Of a stretch of DNA of 64,000 nucleotides, positions 1-11,721 are shown piece by piece. The stretch is taken from assembly GCF_040436345.1 (NCBI RefSeq), contig NC_133230.1, forward strand, positions 26,616,051 to 26,680,050, read 5' to 3'. How positions within the stretch are numbered: position 1 is the first letter of the stretch; every line of letters begins with the position of its first letter. Origin of the DNA: Pagrus major. Its lineage: Eukaryota > Chordata > Actinopteri > Spariformes > Sparidae. The position numbers were made by a program, and so were the translations under genes. The notes beneath the pieces are model-generated. The model did not search any database and was not told the DNA's origin. It saw only the letters and a list, made by a program, of their open reading frames with translations.

Positions 1-1545
1 ATTTCAGGAAAATATTGTACTTTTTACAGCTATGGCTATGGATGATTTTTCAGATATTTGACAAAAAAATAAACAATAAGCTTATAAAATAGAATGCATT
101 GTTAAAAAGCTGACAAGCCCTTACAACAAAAAAGAAAAGAAAAGAAAGCAGCATCTTGGGGCCACTTGTATCTAAACCCACTAAGATTTGTAAGGCTGAA
201 CATGCTCTCCTCCTCCCCACATCAATCCTCCCACAACCCCTTGAATTACCCTGGGCCCCTTTGGAGGGAGCCTGACCCCAGGCTAGGATCATAACAGTTA
301 AACATACTACCAATACTCAGTTTCAGTGCCTCTCTTCTACCTTGTACCCACACATCTGTATTTCAGAATCACATGTACGTCTACTCTCTGCCTCTCCACT
401 GCTGTGCTGTTGTCGTGTCATGTGCATGACTTGGGCGGTGTGCAACATCAGCCTGTTTGCGACACTGGCAACACCACAACGTTGTTTAATCACATAAAAA
501 CCACAAGAAAAAGAACTTAGGAGGGAACAGCAGGTATATCCTACTACGCATTGAGATAAATATTTCAGTCAAACTGATTAAATATAGCATACTATACTCA
601 TGTGCAAATAATATATTGAGCCCATTGAAAGTTGTTATGAGTATAAAAACATTTTGTGTAAAGGTATACTGAGCTTAAACTTGATAAAGTTTCTCCTGCT
701 TCACACATTCAGCACGTTCATTTCCGGGCTTGTGCCCTTTAACTAAAGGAAGAAAGGTATTATGGGACGGGCGTAAAACCGACCAATCAGAATCCAGCAA
801 TGTGCAAAGCAGGAAGTATTCACACAGTGGGGCAGCTAACAGGAGGCACCAATCAATGGGAAGCATATCATCTTAATCTTCATCCTGTTATTAAGAGGTA
901 AAAGATTATTTGGTATTCTACGTTATATTTGGCAAATAGTGTCGGAAAAGCAGCGACTGGGATTTAAGCTAACGTCACCGTGTACGTTGTGATTGTAACT
1001 AATTTAACTTGCTGTCAGTACGAGTGTTGCTCTCACACCAAACTCAACTTAAAAATATGTCAATTGAACACGGCTTCGTATTGGTGGAGGTGCCTGCTTT
1101 ATAAAAACCTCTTAACACAAACGTAATTTTACAATAAGCAACTGTTCTTTTATTCGGCATCAACAAAATTAGCTATAGTTGTACCAGATAAGTTAAAATG
1201 GCAGTAATGTAGTTGTTCCTTCTTCCACTTTAAAGCTGTTTAAGCTTCACTGGTGGAAACTTACTGAATTGATCGAGCAGCAGCAACATGCAGGACTCGC
1301 TTGTTGACCTGTGACGGTGCTGAAGTGTATTACCTTTGGACCCTGCTGATAAACTGTACCAGCTATTAGAACCAGCTGTACTGCATGGTAGTAATACAGT
1401 CACACCTCCTCAACAGACCTGTATGGACCATGTGATTGAATGGATTAAAGATGCTCACAGAGTATTGTAGTATTGTAGAGTATTGTATTAAATGTGACTT
1501 ATTCTTAACAAAATGAAAATGTAGCAACTCATCATTTTCACTCAG
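1..1545. other. Region upstream of ldah coding exons
   Basis: No coding exon is recognisable here on either strand. The stretch should contain the ldah promoter and any non-coding first exon. Two CCAATCA boxes lie at about 782-788 and 848-854 and a TAACGTCA half-CRE-like site lies near 970. That makes roughly 700-1100 the best guess for the promoter, but no transcription start can be fixed from sequence alone. The first 700 bases show nothing I recognise. Confidence 0.3.
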
Positions 1546-1555
1546 AGCTAATGAG

Positions 1556-4172
1556 ATGGACAACATGGTGACAGACAGGGATGAACCACAGACGGACTTC
1601 ATCTACTGCTGTGGAGCCGTCACAGAGCTCCTTAAGTTTGGCTCCTGTCAGTTACACTCTGGACACAAGGTGCTTTTTCTCATCGTTCCAGGTGAGTCTA
1701 ATGACTATTATGTATTCAAACATTTGCAGCACTCAAGTACAGTATTAACAAGAAGAAATCTTTTTTTATTCATTTTTAGTTCACATCGGACGGTCCAGTT
1801 TGTAGTATTTAGGGAGAACTATTGTCAGAAATGGAGAATATATAATATTCATAATTATGTTTACATTAATGTATATTCACCTGAATCTAAGAATAATTGT
1901 GCTTTCTTTACCTTAGAACAAGCCTTTATTATCTTCAGATGGAGCAGGCCCTCTTTTATGGAGACATGTATAACCAAAATACACATTCCTTATATTTTAT
2001 CATGTATTCTTGAGCAAACTGACAATATATTGCAGTGTATTGTCAAACATATAAGGATTCCTTCCATATATTAAAACATATTATTAATATATTACATTAT
2101 ATATTTACAGTATCACAGACATGCGTGGAAGGTGACGGTGTGATTATCAGCCTGGCCAATTATCTGGGCCGATATAAAGCATTTTAGCAAAATTACCTCA
2201 AAATTGTACTTAAGTATATTACTTGAGAACATTTTAGTTACATTCACTGGTTAATTTCAATTTTGACACTAAGATTTTTATTTTTACTGCTAATGTATAT
2301 TGTTCCAAATATCAGTTATCGGTCTCCTTACAAATAAACAGTATTGTTATCAGCCCTGAACAAACATATCGGTCAACCCGTGGTAGGAAGTAGTTAAATA
2401 CAAATACACACCATCATTGATGAAACCGTAACACTTAAACACTGATTTATTTTTTAAAATAATTTAGTCGTTAAAGCTTGGAAATTAGAGACATGTGCTG
2501 CCTGATAGATTTAAATGAGCAGGTTTTTGGAAACAATCCAGCACTATATTCACCCTCCTTTAAACAGGGAAATATGCTAAACTTCTGCTGTCTCCATACA
2601 GGTAACCCAGGTGTTGTGGGCTTCTACACAACCTTCATGCAAACACTTCACAGTATGTTTGGATACCGCCACCCAGTGTGGGCTGTAAGCCATGCTGGCC
2701 ACTGTGTGCCACCAGACTCCATGGATATGATAGAAGGTACAGATTATTCTCTTCACCTCAGGGTTCCCAGGCTGACCTCAGTACGTTGGAAGAGGGTGCA
2801 TGAATAATCAGTTGAATGTTCATCACACCTATCATATCTGGAAGTTTGGGGTTGTTATGTTTAAGTTTCTTTATGCTGCAACTAGGATTGGGTGATGTCT
2901 CTGGAACTGGCATATGACGATGTCCACAGTGAAACATCGTGATGCTCCAAATTGTCCCGACATCTAGTCAAAAATATCCAGTTTTGTTGCCACTAACAAG
3001 AGTGAGAACTGTCCCGACGTCTTGTTATAAATATCCTGAAGTTTCACACTTACAAATGTTGAAACGCCATCTCAAACAGTGACCACGACAGCCATCTCAC
3101 CCAACTGTCTTTCACCCCACACCATCCACTTCCTGACATGAAGTCAGCACATATATGAATAATTTGAGCATTATATGCCAGGTATTGTAGTAATGTTGAT
3201 ACGACACATATGAAACGTACAAATATGAACATATGTGGTTTACAGACACCAACATTTTGTTCTGGGGATTGTGTTGAGTGGAGATAAGGTCCAGACATAG
3301 ACACTGCTAGTTCTGATTTTTCACTTTTCTTTAATCCAGATGCCTCCTCAGCAGCAGAGGGTGATGTGTTCGGTCTGAACGGGCAGATTGAACACAAGCT
3401 GGCCTTCCTCAGGAAACATGTTCCCAGAGAAACCAGCCTGGTCCTGGTGGGACACTCCATCGGCTGCTACATTATTCTGGAGTTGATGAAGAGAGATCCT
3501 GAACTCAAGGTTAGTCACCATCTCAAAATCGGCCTGATGGCCACAGGATGACATGATGAAGAGGAGTTAGTGACACCTGTACCTAGAAAAGTCTTAAACA
3601 GAGCAGTCTGCCAGATGCTGTTCAAACATCCCTCTGTGTCCGGCCTTCATGCTAAAAGGAAGCTTATTAAATGACTGTTTTATATTTAGGGGGGGGGGTC
3701 TATAATCTACATGTTCTTATCTCAGAGTGAATCTTTTACCACCTATCCCTTTATCTTCGAAAGGGATACGCTGAAAAGTGTCTTTTGTAACCTTTATGTC
3801 TTAACACAGATTCTGAAGGCCGTCATGCTGTTTCCCACCATTGAGCGCATGGCTCAGACTCCTCAGGGGAAAGTCATGACCCCTGTGCTGTGTCACATGC
3901 GTTATGTGGCCTACCTGCCTCTCTTCCTGCTCTCTCTGCTGCCTGAGAGCCTCAAAGCCAACCTGATCAAACTGGTGTTTGGTGGAATCCGCTCTCTGGA
4001 CCACACTGTGGTTCAGCCTACTGTTGGTTTACTCAGTGGAGACTGTGCAGGTTGGTTGTGCTTCGTTACTACGTTGATGCGTATACTGTTCACTCTTTAT
4101 TGAGAATGTGTTATAGTGGTATTAAATCAGCTCTGTGTAGGGCTGCAACTATTATTATTATTATTATTATTA

Positions 4173-4228
<56 letters not shown>

Positions 4229-5022
4229 TTCATCATCATCAATTTGTTTGTTGGTCATGTTGGTCTATAATGGAGATATGAAAGCATGGTGATTAAATGG
4301 TGCCAGAATACCAACTGGACTGGATCCCGAGTCAGCTTTTATTGTCCTGGGAGATGTTGACCCTGGTTGGCAGACAAAATAGCGTAGATGTTTATAGGGA
4401 ACCAATCTAAATGCGTATGGTGTCATTATTCTATAGCCATTACATTGTGCAGACAACATTTACCTCATACTAGTTAAAGCAAAACGTGTCTGTTGCTGGA
4501 TTAATATTTCTAGAATGTCTGGAATAAAGCAATGACTAGATCAGTGTGATTGTGTTTGTCTTTGTAGCTAATGCTATGTACATGGGTGGGCAGGAGATGA
4601 GGAAAGTTCTGGAAAGAGACAACATAACCATTCAGAAAAATCTCAAAAAGGTAAGAAAGACCTACCTGTGCCATCACATTGTAACACTTGTCTGTACTCA
4701 ACAGCTACTAGTCAGTATTGGATAACCACATGGAACATAAAGACGTGTTTGCTTGACTTGTGAGTAGATGGTTTACTTGTGTTCTTTTCAGCTGTTATTG
4801 TGTATTCAACCATGTGTGTGTTCCCTTTTTCAGCTGATATTTTATTATGGAGCTACAGACCACTGGTGCCCTGTTCAGTACTATCATGACATCAAGAAGG
4901 ACTTCCCACATGGAGATTTTAGACTGTGTGAGAACAGTTTCCGCCACGCCTTCGTTCTGGATGCAGGAAGAGACGTTGCCAAAATGGTGGTTGAATGGAT
5001 CCGTGGAGATTTGAGGACATGA
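1556..5022 (+). CDS. ldah: Lipid droplet-associated hydrolase (LDAH), six coding exons
   Basis: Coding exons: 1556-1691, 2602-2736, 3340-3509, 3810-4050, 4568-4650 and 4834-5022. All have AG/GT borders and phases that join cleanly into 317 codons plus stop; the human protein is about 325 aa. The product is an alpha/beta-hydrolase of the LDAH (C2orf43) family. It associates with lipid droplets and is linked to cholesterol-ester and triglyceride turnover, although its in vivo substrate is debated. The oxyanion-side motif PGNPGVVGFY spans the first exon junction. The nucleophile elbow GHSIG places Ser at residue 130. The acid is probably Asp264 in YYGATDHWCP and the base His293 in FRHAF, so the catalytic triad is complete. 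Strongly conserved blocks include FGLNGQIEHKLAFLR, FPTIERM and MYMGGQEM. The ATG at 1556 starts MDNMVTDRDEP, 10 bases after a good acceptor (AG at 1544-1545), so a 5' non-coding exon must lie upstream. The gene converges on alkbh1. Introns carry an ATT microsatellite and MITE debris. Confidence 0.95.
2145..2392. repeat. Decayed MITE-like repeat (TATCGG-rich family) in ldah intron 1
   Basis: The stretch holds TTATCAGCCTGGCCAATTA, GGGCCGATATAAAGCATTTT and, near its end, TATCGGTCAACC. This is the pattern of an abundant fish repeat whose copies are rich in TATCGG and GGCCGATATA. It is degenerate, and the ends are estimated by eye. A related copy lies at 27692-27920. Confidence 0.45.
4150..4228. 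repeat. ATT trinucleotide microsatellite
   Basis: About 25 tandem ATT units with one GTT interruption lie in ldah intron 4, about 100 bp after the donor at 4051. No coding function is expected. Confidence 0.97.
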
Positions 5023-6287
5023 GTTCATTCTTCTTCTCGTACCGTTTGACATGAACACTCAGCGTACGGCGCAGACAGCAAGGGGCTTTTAATGAGAATG
5101 AAAGCTCAATGCTGGATAAGTATTAAATATGAATTTTAATATATATTTCTATTGATATGATGGCATACTTTGGTTTATAATGAGCACAAAAACCCAAATG
5201 TAACATGATATAAAGTGGTTTTCCTCATGTATAAGAAATGAACTAAAACATATTTTATAAAAACATGTGCAGCCTCCATCTCAACAGAAGAAACAGGAAC
5301 CAATCAGAAGCACTGCTGTGGCACTTCTCATGCTAATATCTGGTAGTGTGATTATTTAAGTTCGTTTGATGTTGCCTTTTTGCACTTTTGCCAATTTTAT
5401 TTTAAATCATCTTTCACATATACAATAATTGATGCATTCCCATGAATGAGGACTGGATGAGCATATGCAGTGTGTGTGAAGTCATCTTATATGCCTTCTG
5501 TTTCTCATCTATTTCTCATCTTTCGATGCCACTGTGCTGTGACTAACTAATTTCATTCCAAGCCTGTTACTGGTGGACGGATATAATGATCTAACATGTA
5601 CCTCTGATGATGCGCTGGAGTTGGAAATGCAACAATGTGTGTTCCTCCTGCAGACACTGTAACTAACAACTGATCTGCTCAACAAGTGATGGTTGATAGG
5701 GGGTCTAATAAAAAAAAAGAAAACATATTGTGACCTACAGGAAGCATTTTAAAATGTTGTGTGTGTATTTTCCATCTCTTCTCTGTAACACTAACTATTC
5801 ATGACTAAATGAACAACAGCCACAGTTTAAGTTTTGAAAATACTGTTTAATCTGGACTGTGTGAGTGTAGTTTGATAACATCTGATCTCATGATGTCACT
5901 GAACCACTCACAGACCTGACGTCACACACATCTACAGTGTTCTTCATGATGATGTTTGTTTAACATTCTGGATTTTGTACAAACTTCCCCAAATTTCAGT
6001 CTTAAGTTATTTTTTTTGCAAATTTGGGGATTTTCATAACAAATCAATATAAAGTTTACGGGCTTGACTACATTTTGGTTTTGCTACCTGCTTGTGGGTT
6101 ATGGTTCTGTTTGCTACCCCAGACATGCCAGTAGAAGGTGGTTGGACCTTCCTGTTCTCAGTAAGTAGACCACTGTATTTACAAATGCTAACAACTGACC
6201 CAGTATTAAGACCACATCAGACATGAGTGGCTTCTGCATTTCAGCAAGATGACAAGTAATTCAATATGACTGCAAAGGAGGACTGTG
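5023..6287. other. Convergent intergenic region between ldah and alkbh1 (both 3' UTRs)
   Basis: The ldah stop codon ends at 5022 and the alkbh1 stop codon (minus strand) is at 6288-6290, so both 3' untranslated regions fall here. An AATAAA signal on the plus strand at 5707-5712 fits an ldah 3' UTR of about 700 bases. No obvious exon or mobile element is seen. Confidence 0.6.
5707..5712 (+). terminator. Likely ldah polyadenylation signal
   Basis: A canonical AATAAA, followed by an A-run, lies 685 bases after the ldah stop codon. It is the first canonical AATAAA I see downstream on the plus strand. Its use is inferred, not shown. Confidence 0.4.
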
Positions 6288-9200
6288 TCATGTCTCCACA
6301 GAGTCACAGCTACTACTCCTTTTCCTTTTCCCTGTCTCTCCATCTGCTGGGTCATCGTGGTACCCTCCTGGCTGTCCTGCATCAGTCCTTTGGTGAGAAG
6401 AGGGTGTTTGTGGGAAGCTCTGCCCAGGCCCCAGCACCTGTCTGACAGTCACATTCACTCTGGAGCTCTGAATGTACCTGGAGCACACCGCCCAGTCCTC
6501 CTCTGACACCGGCTGCACCACAGTGCTGTCCTGCAGGGATGAACCCAGACTGCAGCCCTCCATCTCTGAGGCTGGATGTCCCTGAGGTGCTGGAAGGATG
6601 CGGGGAACAGCATGGTACAGGAGGCGGCTCTGTCCTGACATCACCATCATGTCCCCACTGTGCATGAACATAGCGGTGGGGGGGTCCTGTCTGCAGGTGC
6701 CTCCCAGGAGGAAGATGGCTGACTGGCCAAAACTACCAAGTAAGACGACAACAGCGAGGGGATTAGAATATTTATCTGTAGGTAACCAGGGCATATTATT
6801 AGTCTCTGGAGAATCACTTCCTCTCAGCAGACTTTAATTCTCCCCTCTCACCTGAACGACAGCAGTGGTCGGCTGTGATCTAGTTCAGATTCATCCACGT
6901 GGATTCCCAGAGAGGAATCAGATCGGTAATAGTTGAGGATTCCAGCTTCTGCGTTGAACCCCGGGAAGCCACAGGCAGCTGTCACATGGAGGGACAGCAG
7001 GTGGAGATCAGCTGGGAAAGGAGTGTAGTGGTTGGCCGAGTAAGTCTGTGAAGGAAACATTTGGTCAACATGAAGAGACACGTCATAACAGACTGTCACA
7101 TGTTTAACGACATGACTTTTTATGTATAAGTAAAGTAAACAACTCACTGAAAATCATAAGCCTGTGCACCATCTCTTTTGACCAAATCTTTCAAAATAAA
7201 AGCATAATCTAAAAAACTGTAAATGTACTGAAACAATGGCACAGGTGGTACACAATGTGTGTCCAAACTCTCCTGATGGCCCACGAGGAAGTTGATAACC
7301 ACATAAACTCCAGTGGTTTTAGACAATGGGATTGTAATCTCTTTTAGTTTTTGTTTGGACATTTTAAGCTAATATTACAGATGTAAGAGTTAAAGAGACA
7401 AAATGAGTGAGAATTGCAACAAGCAAAATTAATTTCTGGCCAAATTTGAATGGTCACATAAATTTATATGATAGAATTATTGACTTTCTCTTTACATGCT
7501 TCTGAAAAACATGGAAAATACCACAAACACCTGAAATGTTATTTGAATTGTAAGTGATTTATTTACTTTGTTTTACTTCCTTCTGCACTGAGACAAACAG
7601 AATGGACTTGAGGCTTTACATGACTACTACGATGTAACGCTCTTTTTTCTCACTTTTAATTTTTGACATCAAGCATTTCACCTCACCTATGATGACCCTG
7701 TCTCTGAACCCTTTGTCTGTCGGTCAGTTGTATTTTTGTAATGTAAATATACTGATATTATGATCAGAATACTGGCATTCATTCTTACCTTGGTATCCCA
7801 GTTGTAATGATAGCCTAGAGTGACCCAGCGCAGTCTCTCCAGGAGAGTCTTTGGTTCTCTCTTTCCAGGGCTGGGGCGCCTGTGTAGAGGATCAAACACA
7901 GACAGCACTTACTGTACAGAGGCCGGGGGCTGGGAACTGGGACCAGTACACTGTTAATGAGCATGTCAACTGAACGCTGTCAGAGGAAGAGTATTCCACC
8001 AATTACTGTATTTATTAAAGAGCTGCTATAACATTGTCAGACTCACAGTGGCCAGTTATTAAAAGGAAAATTGCTGCAGCAGAACCAGATGTTTGGAAAC
8101 AGACGTAAGAGGACATTAAATACCGCAGTCTCTACAATTTGCCTGAAAAGTATATTGTGGACGCCTGCAAGATGATCAGGAACTAAAATCAGTTAGATGG
8201 CCCAGGTTTGGTCAGACAGATCCAATCAGAGGGAGAGAACAACAGCTAGTCTCACCTGAGGCCCTGGACACTCTTGCCCCAGATGTCCTGGGTGTCAGAG
8301 GGAGACATGTGCATGTCCAGGTTGCAGACGTTGGGCTTCTGGGGGTAGGTCTTTAGACACTGTCTGACCCAGGGGGGTTGGGAGCCCCGCAGGAATGGGT
8401 TGGAGATGAAGATGAATCCTAAACAACACACAATGGTACAGTACTGAGTCACAGAAACAAAATGTCTCTCAACCCAGCTGAGAGCCTATGGGAGATCTTG
8501 TAATGATGTGTTAGACATGCTCTCAGCCAACAACATCAAAACACCACATGAGAGAATGTCTGTTGGAAGTGTGCTGTTCATTCAGCATCTTTAAAATGTG
8601 TCACATGACATGTTTATTACTCCACCTCAGTTTTCTCTCCAAGTAAATACTAAATTAAGTCTTGATCTAAGAGTGTGTCGAGCTCTCGGTATTTGAGCTT
8701 GATAAAAGATCTTGAAGACGTGTTAAAGATCTCTCTGTCTCACCGTCTTTACTGTCCTGTGTTTACCTGGGTAGCCGTGCAGCCCGAAGGCTCTCCAGTC
8801 TCTGACAGGCTGTAATCCAACCCTGGCAGCCTCCACGTCACTCACTGCAGCAGGGTCCAATTTAGCTGGAACTATCTATCAATCACAGACACACCACACT
8901 GTGAAATTATACTAATATATATAGAGAGATAATGATAGTTACCATGGTATAATGACATTGTATGAGATGTTATTTCCATAACAACCCTGCAGGTTGTTAA
9001 TGTAAAGTGTCTGGTCTCTTCTTCTTCTCTTCTCTAACTGTGTGTTGTAGTTTTACATTTATGGTTTCACTACTTTCTCTAAAGTGTGTGAGCAACATCA
9101 GCTAGTATCTACAGTCCTGATTCACGTGCTTTCAGGTGTCTTTCTGCTCATTTTTATTATTCAGCTATTTATAAGAGTGCTCATGTTCAACAAGCTGTCA

Positions 9201-9413
9201 GTCAGACCCAGACTAAACCACGTGATTCTGGTGAATGGTTCCGTCTTCATGGTCCTGGCCCGACATGCCCCTCACCTTGTCACTCGGAACACCTTTGGAG
9301 AAGTCGATGACATCGCTGAAATCCGGCGGAGGGTTTCTTCTCTTGTAAAACTTGAATATTTTCCTGAATGCATCTTCTCCACTCTCCACCATGGAGGCTG
9401 CCATCTTGGCCAT
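6288..9413 (-). CDS. alkbh1: Nucleic acid dioxygenase ALKBH1, six coding exons
   Basis: Coding exons in transcript order: 9413-9276, 8875-8767, 8418-8256, 7879-7789, 7045-6852 and 6732-6288. They join in phase into 379 codons plus stop; human ALKBH1 is 389 aa. The protein is an AlkB-family Fe(II)/2-oxoglutarate dioxygenase. ALKBH1 is known for oxidising or demethylating tRNA, including mitochondrial tRNA-Met wobble 5-methylcytidine and tRNA m1A; a DNA role is contested. The double-stranded beta-helix iron ligands are visible: His216 and Asp218 in [13 protein letters not shown], and His272 in [10 protein letters not shown]. The 2-oxoglutarate-binding arginines Arg323 and Arg329 lie in [11 protein letters not shown]. 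Other signature blocks are [22 protein letters not shown] and [13 protein letters not shown]. The ATG at 9413 gives MAKMAAS, matching the family's MxKMAA start; an in-frame ATG 24 bases upstream is less likely. The acceptor of exon 2 (before ATAGTTCC) is weak and could be placed slightly differently. The gene is head to head with slirp. Confidence 0.95.
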
Positions 9414-9623
9414 GACGTCACTGACCTTTGACCTCAAGTCTGTTCAGGAGCTTTTTCGCCTCGATTTATTTAAACAGTTCAAACAATATACACGTAGGAA
9501 ATGAAAATAATGTAAGAAAGATGATCGAGTTAATTTTTAAATTATTCTTCTGTGACGTATCTGTACCGGTGTACGTCACGTGACCCTGCGTCATAGGTCA
9601 GAGTGGCATACCAAGGACGAAAC
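9414..9623. promoter_or_regulatory. Bidirectional alkbh1/slirp promoter
   Basis: Only 210 bases separate the two divergent start codons, so the promoters must share this interval. Visible sites are the CRE palindrome TGACGTCA (9413-9420, touching the alkbh1 ATG), TGACCTTTGACCT (9422-9434) and GTCACGTGAC (9575-9584). The second is a perfect AGGTCA-A-AGGTCA direct repeat with spacing 1 on the minus strand. The third is a palindromic E-box of the USF/MITF type. No TATA box is convincing, as usual for housekeeping bidirectional promoters. Transcription start sites cannot be fixed from the sequence. Confidence 0.7.
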
Positions 9624-11320
9624 ATGGCGGCGCCGTCAAAGAAGGTTTTCGAGGTGTTCGTGTCTAAAATCCCATGGACTGTGGCCGGCAGTGAGTTAAT
9701 GAACCTGTTTAAACTGTCTTTGATACATAGTGACAGACAGCTCTGCGTCTGTAGACGCTCACTGTGGTTTATATACGTCGCTGCGTGATGAACGCAGCCT
9801 CGCCATCACTGTGTTAGCTAACATGAAGCCTCCTCATGTGAGGAGATGTGATCATTACAACACTTTAACATTGTGACTGTGTGAAGGTAACATTCGGGGC
9901 TGGACTGCTGTATAAGACGAGGTTATACTACATTAGCTGAAGCCATGTGTGCTCAATAAACTGACCTCTGGTAGCTCAGACATCGAGACATTATCTGTCC
10001 AGTTAAACACAATAAAATCAGTGTGTGCTGGAGAACATGACATGGACCTGTTGTCTTTCAGAGGAGATGAAGGAGTACTTTGGACAGTTCGGCTCTGTGA
10101 GGAAGTGTCTTCTCCCATTTGTAAGTTGTCACAACATGTGTGCTATATATTAGATCTGTCCATTCTGTATAAATCATAGATGTACTGTATCATATATCAC
10201 AGTGACACCTCTTCTTACTGTGCTGATATATTGTTGATTCTATACATAAAGTCATTGATAGAGTGCACAGCTGTGTGCACTGGTTGGATGCAGAACTGCT
10301 TCCTGTAGTTCTGATATTTGGCGTGTGCAGTGAGAATAAAGGTTGATATATTGTAATTGTCTTTTAACAGCCTTGTACTATCACTGTCCACTAATAACAC
10401 TACTAATGAATAATACTTTTCATTACTGAGGGCAATTTTTCAATTCTATTCTCTTCATACTTCAGTGTTTTAGATTTTTGAGTGTGTTCATCTGTCCGGC
10501 AGCTTTTCCTTGACTTTTGTCAGTCTGGTACACAGAGACTCAAAACTTCTTGATCCATCCCAGTGAAAATCTTGTTTGATTTTTTATTCTTGCCAAACCT
10601 TCAAAATCTTGCATGAGTTGCTTGTGTTTGTGTGTTTGACTGTGTGCTTTGTGCTGTGCCAGGATAAAGAAACGGGCTTCCACAGAGGGTTCTGCTGGGT
10701 TGGATTCTCATCAGAGGAAGGACTGAACAACGCACTTCAGAAAGACATGCACGTGCTGGAGGGAGCCAAGGTAAAAGGACACTTATCCTCCATCACCAAT
10801 CAAGGTCTTGTGGGTATAGAGGTCTTTATTAATGGAACAATCGAAGCTCAGATTGCTGGAGTTTCTGATGATGATGATGAGCCAGATGAATGTAGATCAA
10901 TGTGGAGAGCATTAAAATTAACTACTACTACTGACTCCCCAGACCTAATGGTTGCTGCTCTAGCCATCCAGCTTATTGTACACGGACACAAAAATTGTCT
11001 AATATGATGTGAAATTTCATATTTTGTGAGGACAGCCCTCATGCCAAATTCATTCACCTGAGTCTTCCACGAACCTAGAGAAATCTCTGACGTATCAGCA
11101 GATGGAAACATGAATAAAACAAAGGCAAAAAATGTTTTTGGAATCTGTAGCAAACATGATAGTTTCAAAATGACGTGAGGATGAACCTGAAAATATTGAT
11201 ATTCTGTATGTATCACATCCTAATCTTGCCTTGCCTGTTGTGTGTTTTCAGCTCCAGGTTCAGAGGAACAGACGTCCATATGGAGTGCAAAAGTTGAACA
11301 AAGACAGTGAAATAGACTGA
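9624..11320 (+). CDS. slirp: SRA stem-loop-interacting RNA-binding protein SLIRP, four coding exons
   Basis: Coding exons 9624-9690, 10062-10120, 10663-10770 and 11252-11320 join in phase into 100 codons plus stop; human SLIRP is 109 aa. The product is almost entirely one RRM domain. RNP2 lies around residues 10-16 (EVFVSKIP) and RNP1 at 50-57 (RGFCWVGF), followed by the helix [11 protein letters not shown]. The blocks [27 protein letters not shown] and SSEEGL match the family. SLIRP works with LRPPRC in mitochondria to stabilise mitochondrial mRNAs. The human protein also binds the SRA stem-loop in the nucleus. The ATG at 9624 ([10 protein letters not shown]) is preferred; the in-frame GTG at 9603 is not needed. 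The C-terminal tail [16 protein letters not shown] is short and polar. It is transcribed divergently from alkbh1. Confidence 0.94.
10771..11251. other. slirp intron 3, unassigned sequence
   Basis: The slirp frame stays open for about 240 bases past the exon-3 donor (GTAAAA at 10771). The read-through peptide contains SDDDDEPDE and does not resemble the SLIRP tail. The true last exon at 11252 matches the family better, so I treat this as intron. A retained-intron isoform is possible but unsupported. Confidence 0.4.
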
Positions 11321-11715
11321 AGTTCTGTGGTACCGCTGTGTGAATGAGACAGACAAACATGTGCTTCTTCTTCTCAGGCCCAGATTCACTATGACTATGT
11401 TTTTGCTGCTTCAGCTCCCTGATATTTGAAATTTTTGCCATTATGTTCAGGACCATAAGAAAACTGCAGCACACAAGTGTTGGTGTATATATTTAAGTCT
11501 CTATGAGTGGAGACAGTTCCTACACCATCAGTGAATTTGGGCCAGAGCATTATTGTCATTGTTTTACTGGGTTGTCCAGTAGTAATGTCTATTTATTATC
11601 GGTCATACTGTTTTACCTCCTGTAACCATCCTGTCACACAACATCAACAGTAAACAGGCTAATTCTAACATTGCGAGGTTCATGAAACACTCGCTTATTC
11701 CCAGTGTATGGCAAT

Positions 11716-11721
11716 AATAAA
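11716..11721 (+). terminator. Likely slirp polyadenylation signal
   Basis: AATAAA lies 396 bases after the slirp stop, followed about 20 bases later by a GT-rich stretch (TGTGTGTTATGTTGTTGG) typical of a downstream cleavage element. Confidence 0.6.

Noticed and set aside
1556..2074. A 172-codon continuous frame starting at the ldah ATG
   Set aside because: Only the first 45 codons match LDAH. A clean donor (CCAG|GTGAGT) at 1692 ends the exon and the rest is intron read-through.
3050..3460. Minus-strand frame of 136 codons opposite ldah exon 3
   Set aside because: It is a shadow of the real plus-strand exon 3340-3509, with no similarity of its own.
6285..6837. Plus-strand frames opposite alkbh1 exon 6
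   Set aside because: They are antisense shadows of the conserved alkbh1 exon.
10576..11007. A 143-codon frame containing slirp exon 3
   Set aside because: The part before 10663 and after 10770 is intronic. Splice borders and family length support the short exon only.
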